In this document: positions 17,756-26,978 of the stretch, piece by piece | Position numbering within the stretch: the first letter of the stretch is position 1 | How the letters are laid out: every line of letters begins with the position of its first letter | Source: Gammaproteobacteria bacterium | Lineage (GTDB): Bacteria > Pseudomonadota > Gammaproteobacteria > Pseudomonadales > Pseudohongiellaceae | Assembly: GCA_018661465.1 (NCBI GenBank) | Contig: JABJIC010000023.1 | Coordinates: forward strand, 26,516 to 90,515 | Reading direction: 5' to 3' | Length of the DNA stretch: 64,000 bases | Notes under the pieces: model-generated | What the model was told of the DNA's origin: nothing | What the model saw: the letters and a program-made list of their open reading frames with translations, nothing else | Databases searched by the model: none | Translations under genes and position numbers: made by a program

Positions 17756-20008
17756 TTAGCGGGCAGGGCGTTGGCGTGATGAGGTATCACTAATGGAGTT
17801 TGCATTGCCGCGATTTAGGGCGATAAAGTCGACTAGAACCCGGCCACTCTCCAAGAGTAGAGGGTCTTTCTCTTCTTCAACTTCATCTTCTAGCGCTTCG
17901 TCGTCAGAGTTATCAACCAAAGACACATCATCATTAGCTGAGATCTCGACTTCTTCTTCGTCTTCTTCCGCGTCCGCGTCTACCCAATCACGAAGTGGCA
18001 GGCCTTTCATCATGCGACGCATGTTTTCGGCGTCGAATTCTCTACGTCGAGATTCTTCACGTTCAGTCTTAACCACAAGTTCATTCAGAGAAATTTCTTC
18101 TCTTCCCCTAAGCTCTCTTGTGCGCTCAATTTGATTTTCCAGATAAATAAAATCCGCTGAAGACTCAGCCCTCTCTTCATGTAATTGCTGTAATTGAGGA
18201 AGCACTTCTTGAATCGCCAGATAGTGTCGGTATTCAACCGGGCGAACTGTGTCCCATGGCAGGGCACCGTCCAAGCTGCTCTCACCTATGTCTTCGTAGG
18301 CGTCATAAAAGTCAGGGAATGAGATGTCAGGGACTACGCCCCGATGCTGCGTGCTCTCTCCTGAAATTCGGTAGAACTTGGAGCGAGTTAATTTAACCTG
18401 GCCATAGTCCATGGGAATAATTTCCTGAACCGTGCCTTTGCCAAAAGTTTGACCACCAAGCACGATTCCGCGCTCGTAATCCTGAATGGCGCCGGCAAAA
18501 ATCTCCGATGCCGAAGCACTCGTGCGATTCACTAACACCGCAAGAGGGCCAGCATAGGCCATCTCCGGGTCGTTATCACCAAAGGAGCGAGTGAAGCCAT
18601 TTCTTAAGCCAGAATAGCGAATTTGAACCGTAGGCCCAGTCTCAATAAACAATCCTACAAGTTGATTGGCTTCGCTGAGGCTGCCGCCGCCGTTGTTTCT
18701 TAAATCCACTACAACAGCGTCAACACCTTCTTCTTCTAATTCCTCTAGAAGAACGCGAACGTCTCTAGTGGAACTCTTGAAATCTTGATCACCGCGAGCA
18801 GCTGCTTCGAAATCGAAATAGAATGTGGGAAGATCGACTACGCCTATCTTGTAATCATCACCGTTATAACTCAGTTCGATAACTTCTTTCTTGGCGGATT
18901 GGTCTTCTAGCTTTACCGTGTCCCGAGTGATGCTAACAACGGTAGCATTAGTTTCGCTTACGGAATCAACTGGTATGACGCTAAGTCGCACCACGGTTCC
19001 TTTTTCGCCTCGTATTTGGGCAACAACGTCATCAAGGCGCATACCTACAACATCCTGAATATCGCCATCAACTCCCTGGCCAATACCAATAATGCGATCG
19101 CCTTGCTGCAGTTCCTCACCAATTTCAGCAGGGCCGCCCTTAATTAGTTCTACAACCTTTGTATATTCTTCATCGGTAGTCAGCTGCGCACCAATACCCT
19201 GAAGTGACAGAGACAAACCCATATTGAAGTTTTCTGAATCTCGCGGAGAGAAATAGGAAGTATGTGGGTCAACAGCGATGGCTACATTTGCCAGGTAAGC
19301 CTGAAACACATCCTTGCCGTTTGTTTTTAAAATCTGGCTAAGCTGATTGCGATAACGCTTGCTCAGCTTATCCATAATCTCTTCATCGGTATCTCCAGCC
19401 AGTTTTAGGCTGAGCACACTGTTTTTAATCCTTAGTCTCCAGATCTCATCCAGCTCAGCAATTGACTCAGCATAGGGAGCATCTTCTCGATCCAGCGTTA
19501 TCGATTCTTCCAAACTGAAATCCATGGCGGGAATATCATTTTCTATACGGTTTACTGCATAGATCATTCTCTCGAGAATGCGCTTGTAGTAGATGTTATA
19601 CATTTCAAAACCTGGCTCAATGCTTCCATCCAGAAGCGTATCGTCCAGGGTGTATCGATAGGCACTTAGTCGATCGATATCCTCTTTCATAAAATAGAGT
19701 TTGGAGCCGTCTAGTGCATCCAGAAAACTATCGAAGACGGTGGACGAAAAATTGTCGTCAATATCCACCGCTGAGTAATGTTTGGATTCAAGCTCAGCAA
19801 GCAGACTGATTGCTGTCTGGCCGTGAACCGGCTCGCTGCTAAGAGGGCTATAGAGCGCATCTATATCGAGAACAGTATTAAGAAGACCCGGATCATCCTC
19901 CTGAGCCAAGGCTAGCCCAGCGCCGAGCCCGAGTACTGAAGAGAGGCCGACAAGCACGGCACTTCTTAGGGTTTTGCTAAAACTGTGCTTTGGTAATTCC
20001 TGAATCAT
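17756..20008 (-). CDS. prc: Tail-specific periplasmic protease Prc (Tsp, S41 family)
   Basis: Prc is a periplasmic serine/lysine-dyad protease that trims or degrades proteins by their C-terminal tails; in E. coli it processes FtsI and, with NlpI, cuts MepS. I choose the ATG at 20008, which has GGAG five bases upstream. It gives a signal peptide ending ALA near residue 35. A PDZ domain contains LQGIGAQLTTDEEYT and GGPAEIGEELQQGDRI. The catalytic Ser is in SASASE (about residue 499) and Lys524 is in FGKGTVQ, 25 residues apart as in E. coli. The C-terminal extension contains a strongly acidic stretch. At 750 residues it is longer than E. coli Prc (682). Confidence 0.95.
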   Translation of the reverse strand: MIQELPKHSFSKTLRSAVLVGLSSVLGLGAGLALAQEDDPGLLNTVLDIDALYSPLSSEPVHGQTAISLLAELESKHYSAVDIDDNFSSTVFDSFLDALDGSKLYFMKEDIDRLSAYRYTLDDTLLDGSIEPGFEMYNIYYKRILERMIYAVNRIENDIPAMDFSLEESITLDREDAPYAESIAELDEIWRLRIKNSVLSLKLAGDTDEEIMDKLSKRYRNQLSQILKTNGKDVFQAYLANVAIAVDPHTSYFSPRDSENFNMGLSLSLQGIGAQLTTDEEYTKVVELIKGGPAEIGEELQQGDRIIGIGQGVDGDIQDVVGMRLDDVVAQIRGEKGTVVRLSVIPVDSVSETNATVVSITRDTVKLEDQSAKKEVIELSYNGDDYKIGVVDLPTFYFDFEAAARGDQDFKSSTRDVRVLLEELEEEGVDAVVVDLRNNGGGSLSEANQLVGLFIETGPTVQIRYSGLRNGFTRSFGDNDPEMAYAGPLAVLVNRTSASASEIFAGAIQDYERGIVLGGQTFGKGTVQEIIPMDYGQVKLTRSKFYRISGESTQHRGVVPDISFPDFYDAYEDIGESSLDGALPWDTVRPVEYRHYLAIQEVLPQLQQLHEERAESSADFIYLENQIERTRELRGREEISLNELVVKTEREESRRREFDAENMRRMMKGLPLRDWVDADAEEDEEEVEISANDDVSLVDNSDDEALEDEVEEEKDPLLLESGRVLVDFIALNRGNANSISDTSSRQRPAR

Positions 20009-20197
20009 AAATCTCCAAATACTCTCTCGATAATGAGCGGGTGTTGCCTTCAATGCGAAACCTAGAGACTAAGCCAAATAGGCTGTTGTGAGAAGCTCTT
20101 TGAGGCAAATATAGGTCTAGAAAACGTCCAGAATGGATAAACAGATGCCATATAAAGATGATCCGATGAGCAAACAGCAGAGAGACCAGGGGCGGGA

Positions 20198-21406
20198 TCA
20201 ATTTTCTTTAATTACTTTGCGGCGGGCAGAGGCGTGTCGCTCAGCCCTTTCAACATCGATATAGCGGTCTGTAATAGCGCTGGAACCATGGCCCGCGTCG
20301 TCTCGTACATGCTCTCGGGGGCGGTGCTTTACGTCTTCTGAAATACCAGTATGGCGAAGCCAGTGAACAGTTGCTGATGACAGGCGTTCAGCATCTTCAA
20401 TAAAGCCTTCGCGGCGCATCTTGTCAGTGGCCTTATCGAAGCACTTTTGCACAATCCCTCTGATTTGACGTGTGCTGCCTATGCCGCCTTTGCCCCTAGT
20501 CTTGTGAATCAGGGGAGAGGATTCTCCTGGGGCAGGTAAAGCAGTGAGTCCTCTGGATTTCCTGTAACGCTTCAGGGCTTCAAGCATTGCATCACTTACG
20601 GATATTTCCCGCTCCTTATTGCCCTTGCCTACGGTGGTAAACCACCAGTTTGCTTCTTGATCTGCTTGAAAATGACCCATCTGGGGTTGCCAGCGCGGGG
20701 TATCCACTAATTCGGATATGCGTAAATACATGGCAAATAGGGCATTCATGACAAATAGAGTTCGCTCATGAACCGCGGGCTCTGAGGCTGCCATGCTTTC
20801 CGCAGCCTCGATAACGTATTCCCACTGCAGTGGAGACAAACGGCGAACTTTCCCCTGACTCTGCTGTTTTCTAATGAATTTGCTCTTCTGGCGTATCTGA
20901 GAAACAGGGTTGGCGGACAGGTAGTTCTCCTGTATCAGGAAGTTGAAAAAGCTGCTGAGAACACTGAACAGGGACTGTAATGCTGACTGGGACACCACGT
21001 ATTCGCCCTTGCCATGGACATAGGGGCGCCATTCATCGTTAGGAACCCTCAGCCCTTGCTTATCGACATAGCGAGCTACGTTTTTACTGCCGACCCAGTT
21101 AGCAGGGGGCTGTTTTGAAAATTCCACATAGGATTCGATATCTTCTCTAACTATTTGATTCAATGACTTTTTTGACACTATCCAACACCAGTGCAAAAAG
21201 TGTTCGATCTCACGCCTGTAAGTACTGAACGTATCCGGGCTACCGCGGTAGCTATAAATGAACTCACTGGCATATTGATAGTCCCCAATAGCATCATCCG
21301 GTGCGTCAGGTAGCAGATGATCCAACGATGTCACCGGTTGCTTAAAGGGATTATTCATCACTTCAAGGGTGTCGAAGAAGGGAATAGGGGAGTTAATATT
21401 TGACAT
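20198..21406 (-). CDS. Orphan tyrosine recombinase / integrase
   Basis: This is a full-length site-specific recombinase of the phage-integrase family, 402 residues. The N-terminal SAM-like, DNA-gripping domain is about 45-165. The catalytic domain (about 190-395) has all expected residues: Arg229 in YLRISEL, Lys261 in VGKGNKE, His348 and Arg351 in HWLRH, His373 in AGHGSS and nucleophile Tyr382 in DRYID. It looks intact. It differs from XerC/XerD (about 300 residues) by an N-terminal extension and inserts. There is no excisionase, other phage gene or adjacent tRNA; it lies 189 bases upstream of prc in the same direction. Its target is unknown. Confidence 0.88.
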   Translation of the reverse strand: MSNINSPIPFFDTLEVMNNPFKQPVTSLDHLLPDAPDDAIGDYQYASEFIYSYRGSPDTFSTYRREIEHFLHWCWIVSKKSLNQIVREDIESYVEFSKQPPANWVGSKNVARYVDKQGLRVPNDEWRPYVHGKGEYVVSQSALQSLFSVLSSFFNFLIQENYLSANPVSQIRQKSKFIRKQQSQGKVRRLSPLQWEYVIEAAESMAASEPAVHERTLFVMNALFAMYLRISELVDTPRWQPQMGHFQADQEANWWFTTVGKGNKEREISVSDAMLEALKRYRKSRGLTALPAPGESSPLIHKTRGKGGIGSTRQIRGIVQKCFDKATDKMRREGFIEDAERLSSATVHWLRHTGISEDVKHRPREHVRDDAGHGSSAITDRYIDVERAERHASARRKVIKEN

Positions 21407-21574
21407 TAATAAAGTGCTTTACCAGATTGTTTTAAATGAATTATGTGCTTAAAACAATCACAAAGATAGTGGCGAAAACATCACGTTGCAAACGGCTAGA
21501 AATTGATCCGTATACTTTAATCGGTGTAATTCCCCTGAACTTTACCTAAGCCAGGTATCTACAGTGAGAGATTA

Positions 21575-21600
21575 TCGTTATATACTTGATTATATAACGA
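21575..21600 (+). promoter_or_regulatory. ModE-binding site (molybdate operator) of modABC
   Basis: TCGTTATATA (21575-21584) and its exact reverse complement TATATAACGA (21591-21600) are separated by six bases. This matches the known ModE box architecture (CGTTATATA with an inverted copy). It ends 28 bases before the modA ATG, and a modE gene lies at the far end of the cluster. By analogy, molybdate-bound ModE would repress modABC here. Confidence 0.9.
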
Positions 21601-21628
21601 AGTATAGATAGCGACTTTGTCAAAAGGG

Positions 21629-22432
21629 ATGATCAGGAAAGTGCAAGACCATCAAGCTAAAATTGGAAACAAGAGAAGAGTAGACCGTCATGGTTTGATA
21701 CTCCTGCTGTGCCTGCTTGTCTCACCCTCGGCGTCCGCGGATACCGTAAATGTAGCTGTTGCCGCTAACTTTGTACCCACCATGCGACTAATCGAAGCGG
21801 AGTTCGAAGCTATAAGCGTCCACCGGATTAACCTGATAAGTGGCTCCAGTGGGAAGCACTTCGCTCAAATCTTAAATGGCGCACCCTATCATTTGCTTCT
21901 TTCTGCTGACCAGGAAAGAGTAGAACTCCTTAAATTACAAAGCCCTGAATCTGTCATCTCAAGTAAGACCTATGCAATAGGCAGGTTAGCACTCTGGTCC
22001 AGACAATCAGAGATCTCTCTTGGACCTGACCACCTTCAAAGGGCTGATAATTACAATCGCCTCGCTATAGCAAACCCAAATCTGGCGCCATATGGCAGGG
22101 CTGCGATGGAAGCTCTGGGCTCAATGGGCCTTAGCAGACAGGCACTCAGTGAGAAGCTGGTATTTGGAGAGAACGTTGGCCAGGCCTTTCAATACGCCTA
22201 TAGCGGCAATGCGGATCTTGGGCTTGTTGCACATTCTCAGTTAATTTCTTCAAATGTATCAGGTAGTTACTGGATACTTCCAGAATCTCTCCACAGTCCG
22301 ATTCAACAAGATGTAGCTTTGCTGGACAGCTCGGAGGCATCCAGGAGTCTGTACCAATACCTGAGTAGCGAAACGGCGATACAGATTATTCTACAAAATG
22401 GCTACGAGCTAGCCGAACCGGGGGGCAGGTAA
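21629..22432 (+). CDS. modA: Molybdate ABC transporter substrate-binding protein ModA
   Basis: ModA is the periplasmic receptor that captures molybdate (or tungstate) for the ModBC importer. A signal peptide ends at ASA followed by DTVNVAVAANF. The mature protein keeps ModA segments such as LISGSSGKHFAQI, LAIANPNLAPYGRAAMEAL and GNADLGLVAHSQL. The start is uncertain: TTG at 21617, ATG at 21629 and GTG at 21641 are possible and none has an ideal ribosome-binding site. It is preceded by a perfect ModE box and followed by modB after five bases. A selective oxyanion such as tungstate cannot be excluded. Confidence 0.94.
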   Translation: MIRKVQDHQAKIGNKRRVDRHGLILLLCLLVSPSASADTVNVAVAANFVPTMRLIEAEFEAISVHRINLISGSSGKHFAQILNGAPYHLLLSADQERVELLKLQSPESVISSKTYAIGRLALWSRQSEISLGPDHLQRADNYNRLAIANPNLAPYGRAAMEALGSMGLSRQALSEKLVFGENVGQAFQYAYSGNADLGLVAHSQLISSNVSGSYWILPESLHSPIQQDVALLDSSEASRSLYQYLSSETAIQIILQNGYELAEPGGR

Positions 22433-22437
22433 GCACA

Positions 22438-23127
22438 ATGCCACTTTTCTCCGCCGAGGATCTAACTGCATTTCTCATCACTCTAAAACTGGCCGCCGTT
22501 ACTACCGGCATCCTGCTGCTGATAAGTACGCCACTTGCTTGGTGGCTGGCAACCACGCGGGCACGCTTTAGAGGGCTTGTGGAGGCGCTAATCGCATTAC
22601 CATTGGTTCTTCCACCCACAGTGCTTGGCTTTTATCTGCTGCTGGCATTGTCTCCAGATGGAGTTATTGGCAGCCTTACTGAACTGCTGGGGCTACCGTC
22701 TCTGGCATTCTCGTTCTGGGGTCTAGTGCTTGGATCGGTGATTTATTCCTTACCATTCGCAGTTCAGCCCCTACAGAGCGGGTTTCTGAGTATTGGCCAC
22801 AGGCCACTTGAGGCTGCAGCCTCATTAGGAGCGACCCCCTGGGACAGCTTCCTTTCCATCGTGCTGCCTCTTTCCAAAAACGCTTATCTCACCGCCGCGG
22901 TGCTGTGTTTCGCGCATACCCTGGGGGAGTTTGGTGTAGTCTTGATGATAGGGGGCAATATCCCGGGTGAGACCCATGTTCTCTCAATCGCAATATATGA
23001 CCATGTTGAGTCAATCCAATATCAAAATGCCCATGTGCTGTCCGGCAGTCTTTTACTGTTCTCGGTGCTGATACTGCTATTGGTTTATAGAGGTAAACAT
23101 CAGCATTTTTCGGTAGTTAAAGCCTGA
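22438..23127 (+). CDS. modB: Molybdate ABC transporter permease ModB
   Basis: ModB is the inner-membrane channel of the molybdate importer. The 229-residue protein has about five hydrophobic helices. The cytoplasmic EAA loop, EAAASLGATPWDSFLSIVLPL, is the coupling helix that docks onto ModC. The GEFGVVLMIGGNIPGETHVLS segment is strongly conserved in ModB. Its TGA overlaps the modC ATG by one base (TGATG). The length matches E. coli ModB. Confidence 0.97.
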   Translation: MPLFSAEDLTAFLITLKLAAVTTGILLLISTPLAWWLATTRARFRGLVEALIALPLVLPPTVLGFYLLLALSPDGVIGSLTELLGLPSLAFSFWGLVLGSVIYSLPFAVQPLQSGFLSIGHRPLEAAASLGATPWDSFLSIVLPLSKNAYLTAAVLCFAHTLGEFGVVLMIGGNIPGETHVLSIAIYDHVESIQYQNAHVLSGSLLLFSVLILLLVYRGKHQHFSVVKA

Positions 23128-24200
23128 TGATCAGCGTTGACATTAAGCTAGAAAAACAGAACTTTTCGCTGCATGCGCAATTTCAAACCAGCGGCGGAGG
23201 GGTAACAGGTATTTACGGACCTTCCGGGTCAGGAAAGACCAGTCTGCTTAGAGCTATAGCCGGCCTGGAGCCTGACACCAGGGGCTCTATCTCTGTGCTC
23301 GATACAGAATACTTGTCCTCTACCAACGAATTAGCAGTACACCAGAGACAAGTAGGCATGGTGTTTCAGGATTCGAACCTTTTCCCCCATCTTAGCGTGG
23401 AGGAAAACCTGTTATATGGAAGGAAAAGGCTAAGTAATCCACCTAAAATCAAAGAGTTAAAGAGCTTTTATCAACTACTAGGAGTTACGGAGCTGCTTTC
23501 CAGAGGAATTGACGGGCTATCTGGTGGCGAACAACAACGAATAGCCCTGGGTCGCGCGCTGCTTGCCGAACCGAGACTATTGCTTATGGATGAACCTCTG
23601 TCGGCGCTGGATCAAGATACCCGCTCTAATTTAATGTCATTTCTGGAAAACCTATTTCAACAGCTTGAAATACCTGTACTTTATGTCAGCCATTCCAGCC
23701 AGGAAATCGCCAGGCTGGCAGATCATTTAATCGTTATGGAGCAAGGGGAGGTGAAAGCATCCGGGGAGATCGAGCAGGTCTTGAGCCAAGTAGATAGCTC
23801 CCTCGCTCAAAGCGACTCTTCCTTTTCGGTGATCAAAGGCAGGGTGGAAGCAAGTGAGGCTAAGGAAATTACCCTAATTCGCAGTGAAGGAGGCCAGCAG
23901 CTGGTACTTCCCGGGGGTTCCCATCCGTCGGTAACAGGAAAAAAGGTTCGGCTAAGAATAAGGGCGCGGGACGTAAGTTTGTGTCTGGAACGGCCAGATA
24001 AAAGCAGCATCCTCAATATCTTGCCCGCGACAGTAATTGGGATATCCAGCAACTGCGTGGCCGGTAGCAGGATAATCAAACTTGATATGGGCTCCAACAC
24101 ACTGCTAGCCAAAGTGTCTGACTATTCCGTAAAGCAATTGGCGCTCTCAGAAGGGATAGAACTCTATGCTCAGATCAAATCGGCGGCACTTCTAGACTAA
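23127..24200 (+). CDS. modC: Molybdate ABC transporter ATPase ModC
   Basis: ModC hydrolyses ATP to drive molybdate import through ModB. It has Walker A GPSGSGKT (31-38), the Q-loop region VFQDSNLFPHL, the signature LSGGEQQR (132-139) and Walker B LLLMDEP (152-158). A C-terminal TOBE/Mop domain (about 290-355) binds molybdate and can inhibit the transporter in homologues. At 357 residues it has family length. It overlaps modB by one base. The 69 bases between its stop and the convergent modE stop contain an AT-rich imperfect inverted repeat but no GC-rich terminator. Confidence 0.97.
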   Translation: MISVDIKLEKQNFSLHAQFQTSGGGVTGIYGPSGSGKTSLLRAIAGLEPDTRGSISVLDTEYLSSTNELAVHQRQVGMVFQDSNLFPHLSVEENLLYGRKRLSNPPKIKELKSFYQLLGVTELLSRGIDGLSGGEQQRIALGRALLAEPRLLLMDEPLSALDQDTRSNLMSFLENLFQQLEIPVLYVSHSSQEIARLADHLIVMEQGEVKASGEIEQVLSQVDSSLAQSDSSFSVIKGRVEASEAKEITLIRSEGGQQLVLPGGSHPSVTGKKVRLRIRARDVSLCLERPDKSSILNILPATVIGISSNCVAGSRIIKLDMGSNTLLAKVSDYSVKQLALSEGIELYAQIKSAALLD

Positions 24201-24269
24201 TATATTTACTAATTTCAATAGGTAATAAGCATATATTAGAGTAATTTAATATGCATAGACTAACAGGTG

Positions 24270-25061
24270 CTAGGGCAGCATCAGTATCACGCTGGAAGCT
24301 TTAAAGAATGCACAAACATCGACACCTTCCTCCAAATGGAGACGCTCCATGCTCTTGCTGGTAATGATCGCGCTCAGAGTTTTATGCTCTCCCAGATTGA
24401 CAACCACCTCAGTATTAACCGAACCCTTATGTAGCCTGGCTACTTTTCCGGCAAGCAAATTCCGAGCACTGACCAGCGGTGGCGTACTCCCGGCCGAGAG
24501 CGTAATAGCCGACGCTTTTACCAAGGCAATAACAGCCTTTCCCGTTTGCAGGTCCATGTCCTGACAGCTTTGCTCAGTGACCGTAGCCACAATAGGCAGT
24601 CCATCTTCCAAATCCATGGTGACTTCCGTGTTTACAGCTCCTGAGCTGATATCACTGATAGTTCCGAGGAATTGATTGCGTGCGCTGCTGTTAACTCTGG
24701 CGGTTTTCATAAACCCGGAGAGGTCGCCAATGGAACTGACGCTCTTGCCCATGTCTTCAAGGAATTTATTATGCTCACTCTGTATCTCATTAAAACCATT
24801 CAGTATTTTATGTCCATATTCAGTCAGGTTTGTGCCGCCTCCACGGGAGCCGCCGGCAGATCTTGCAAGAACAGGGCTAGGGGACAGGTTATTCAACTTC
24901 TCAAGCCTTTCCCAGGCAGTCTTGTAGCTGATGCCTGCTTGCTTTGCCGCAGCACTAATGGAGCCGGTATCAACAATAGCCTGTAAAAGCCCTATTTGGT
25001 CGAGCATCAGTCGGCTCGAGGAGTCATCCCCCAACCATATTTCACCCTTTAACTTCGTCAC
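24270..25061 (-). CDS. modE: Molybdate-responsive transcriptional regulator ModE
   Basis: ModE senses molybdate and represses modABC while activating molybdoenzyme genes. The N-terminal winged helix-turn-helix (about 20-110) includes GSISAAAKQAGISYKTAWE. Two Mop/TOBE domains follow (about 123-188 and 197-260), each opening with SARN, and these bind molybdate. At 263 residues it matches E. coli ModE (262). The start is GTG at 25061 with GAGG seven bases upstream. It converges on modC rather than being divergent from modA as in E. coli, so it could sense molybdenum independently of the transporter transcript. Confidence 0.95.
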   Translation of the reverse strand: MTKLKGEIWLGDDSSSRLMLDQIGLLQAIVDTGSISAAAKQAGISYKTAWERLEKLNNLSPSPVLARSAGGSRGGGTNLTEYGHKILNGFNEIQSEHNKFLEDMGKSVSSIGDLSGFMKTARVNSSARNQFLGTISDISSGAVNTEVTMDLEDGLPIVATVTEQSCQDMDLQTGKAVIALVKASAITLSAGSTPPLVSARNLLAGKVARLHKGSVNTEVVVNLGEHKTLSAIITSKSMERLHLEEGVDVCAFFKASSVILMLP

Positions 25062-25439
25062 CTGGCTGCCTCATATTCGATATTTCATAACGGTAACTCA
25101 GTTTGTACTGTAAATCACTGAATTTCATGAAGATTAAGTACATTATCGACGCCAAAACAGCAAATGAAAAGGGCCGCAGGAGGGGAACTAGCGTTAATTA
25201 TTGCATTTACGATGAATCTATTTTTACTTAACTTGGTGATTAGGTTAATGTCGTATTGTTTTTATATAGTGCTTTCAAAGACTTAGAATGGGCTTTAGCT
25301 TTTTACGACCCAAGTAACGGGGCGTTGAACACAGCCGGACTTACATTTAGCAGGACCTCTATTACTTACTTTCGCTAATAGTCGTCTATACGACCTCATG
25401 CTAAATCCAATTATATCAACAAAGTATGAGTGTTAATTT
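25062..25439. other. AT-rich gene-free region upstream of modE and the GST-like gene
   Basis: These 378 bases separate the divergent modE and GST-like genes and are richer in AT than the surroundings, notably at 25190-25270. I see no RNA gene or protein frame of note. A half-site resembling a ModE box (CCGTTATGAAATATCG on the minus strand, near 25075-25092) lies just upstream of modE but is too degenerate to call. Confidence 0.6.
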
Positions 25440-26489
25440 ATGCTTATCTTCAAAGAACCAATTGAGCTGATGGGTGTTCCTGGCTCCCCATATACTCGCA
25501 AAGTAGTCGCATTACTTCGTTATCGCAGGATTCAATACAGGCTGCTTCCAGGCTCAAGACATATGATTGAGCCTAATTCCGACAGGTACGCTGAACGTCC
25601 CCAGCCTAAAATCCCACTTCTGCCTACGTTCTATGTCACAGATGACAGTGGAGAAGAGGCTGCTATTTGCGATACAAGCCCTGTGATCCGTCAGCTGGAA
25701 TCACTCGAATCTGAGCGCTCGGTAATACCCGAAGATCCGGTAATGTCCCTAATTAACTTCATTGTCGAAGATTTTGCTGACGAATGGTTAACCAAGGCCA
25801 TGTTTCATTATCGCTGGTCTTATGAAGACGATATTCACAAAGCAGGGGTGCTTCTCCCAAGATGGAATAATATTAGCGCTGATGATAGGGCACTCGAAAA
25901 AATGGGTGAGGAAATTCGTAGCTTACAGATATCCAGGCTGCGGTATGTGGGCTCGAACGAGACCACTTGTAAGACCATTGAGGATAGCTTTAAGCGATTT
26001 ATCCAATTATTCGATAAGCATCTGACACAGCAAGGGTTTTTTTTCGGAAACAGGCCTTCGAGCGCTGATTTTGCCATCTATGGGCAATTAACTTGCTTAG
26101 CTCTATTTGATCCTACGCCCCAGCAAATCGTTTTGCAGCAAGCCCCCAGAGTTCATGCATGGGCTGAAATGATGGAGGATTTATCCGGTTATGAGACCCT
26201 GGGCAATGACTGGATCAAGCCTTCGGAGCTGCCGGAAACACTGACAGAATTACTTAAGGAGATAGGCCGGCTCTATGTTCCTTATCTTCTGGCCAATGAC
26301 AGAGCGTATACCGAAGGACACAAATCGTTCCAGACCGCGCTCGCTGGCACCAACTGGGAACAGTCTACATTTCCTTATCAAGTCAAATGCTTACAATGGA
26401 TTCGTGATGAGTATTATCGATTGAATAAAACTCAGCAGGAAGCGGCTTTGAACATCTTTCAAGATACCGAAATTGCTGAGTTATTCTGA
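25440..26489 (+). CDS. Glutathione S-transferase-like protein with C-terminal extension
   Basis: The N-terminal 90 residues are a GST thioredoxin-fold domain, with GVPGSPYTRKVVALLRYR where the glutathione-activating residue would lie and CDTSPVIRQLE as the usual second contact segment. A GST C-terminal helical domain follows, with FFFGNRPSSADFAIYGQLT as its recognisable signature. At 349 residues it is over 100 longer than a typical GST, with a tail containing WEQSTFPYQVKCLQWIRDE. No substrate can be assigned. There is no clear ribosome-binding site before the ATG. Two small lipoprotein genes follow in the same direction. Confidence 0.85.
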   Translation: MLIFKEPIELMGVPGSPYTRKVVALLRYRRIQYRLLPGSRHMIEPNSDRYAERPQPKIPLLPTFYVTDDSGEEAAICDTSPVIRQLESLESERSVIPEDPVMSLINFIVEDFADEWLTKAMFHYRWSYEDDIHKAGVLLPRWNNISADDRALEKMGEEIRSLQISRLRYVGSNETTCKTIEDSFKRFIQLFDKHLTQQGFFFGNRPSSADFAIYGQLTCLALFDPTPQQIVLQQAPRVHAWAEMMEDLSGYETLGNDWIKPSELPETLTELLKEIGRLYVPYLLANDRAYTEGHKSFQTALAGTNWEQSTFPYQVKCLQWIRDEYYRLNKTQQEAALNIFQDTEIAELF

Positions 26490-26633
26490 TGAATGCTCTG
26501 CTGAGCAGTTCGCTAATTATTGCGATTACAGGCAGTCGATTGCGACCATCAGGGATAGGGGTGACTTTCCTGTCAGATATGATAGATTTTCTGGACAGAA
26601 ACTCATCTCACACACTCAAATGGGGGAAATTCA

Positions 26634-26909
26634 ATGCGAATCCTCGTTCTAGCAATATCCGCCGTCCTGTTAGCTTCCTGTGCTAATACTGGCACAGTCA
26701 ACTATAACCGTATGACTAGCCAGGAAGTCGCGGAATACAACCAGACTGTCGCCTTAATGGATCAGGTCTATTGCACGGAAGATATACGCGCAGGAAGCCA
26801 CATAAGACGGCGTCACTGTGCACCTTTAAACGTTCTTGTGGACGAATACGCTAGAAGCATGAACAAGATTAACGCCCTGCACATGGGAACCAGCCTCACA
26901 TTTAGATAG
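26634..26909 (+). CDS. Small predicted lipoprotein (paralogue A)
   Basis: This 91-residue protein has a type II signal peptide with lipobox LLASC, so Cys16 would be lipidated. The mature part has a short pattern shared with the next gene: M-S/T-x-x-E followed by YN, then a cysteine, 14 residues, RHC and Ala. The paired cysteines (C48 and C63) probably form a disulfide in the periplasm. A strong GGGGGA ribosome-binding site precedes the ATG. I do not recognise a named family. The neighbouring frame at 26489-26686 overlaps it and is probably spurious. Confidence 0.75.
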   Translation: MRILVLAISAVLLASCANTGTVNYNRMTSQEVAEYNQTVALMDQVYCTEDIRAGSHIRRRHCAPLNVLVDEYARSMNKINALHMGTSLTFR

Positions 26910-26978
26910 GGCGCATTCATTTCCAGATTAAATGATGCTCTTAACATGCTGAAATAACAGGTAAAACCGTTTACTTAA

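Noticed and set aside
25073..25092. Possible second ModE box upstream of modE
   Set aside because: Only one half-site is recognisable and the spacing is wrong, so autoregulation cannot be claimed.
26489..26686. 65-residue open frame starting on the GST-like stop codon
   Set aside because: It overlaps the better-supported lipoprotein gene by 53 bases, has no ribosome-binding site and looks like chance sequence.
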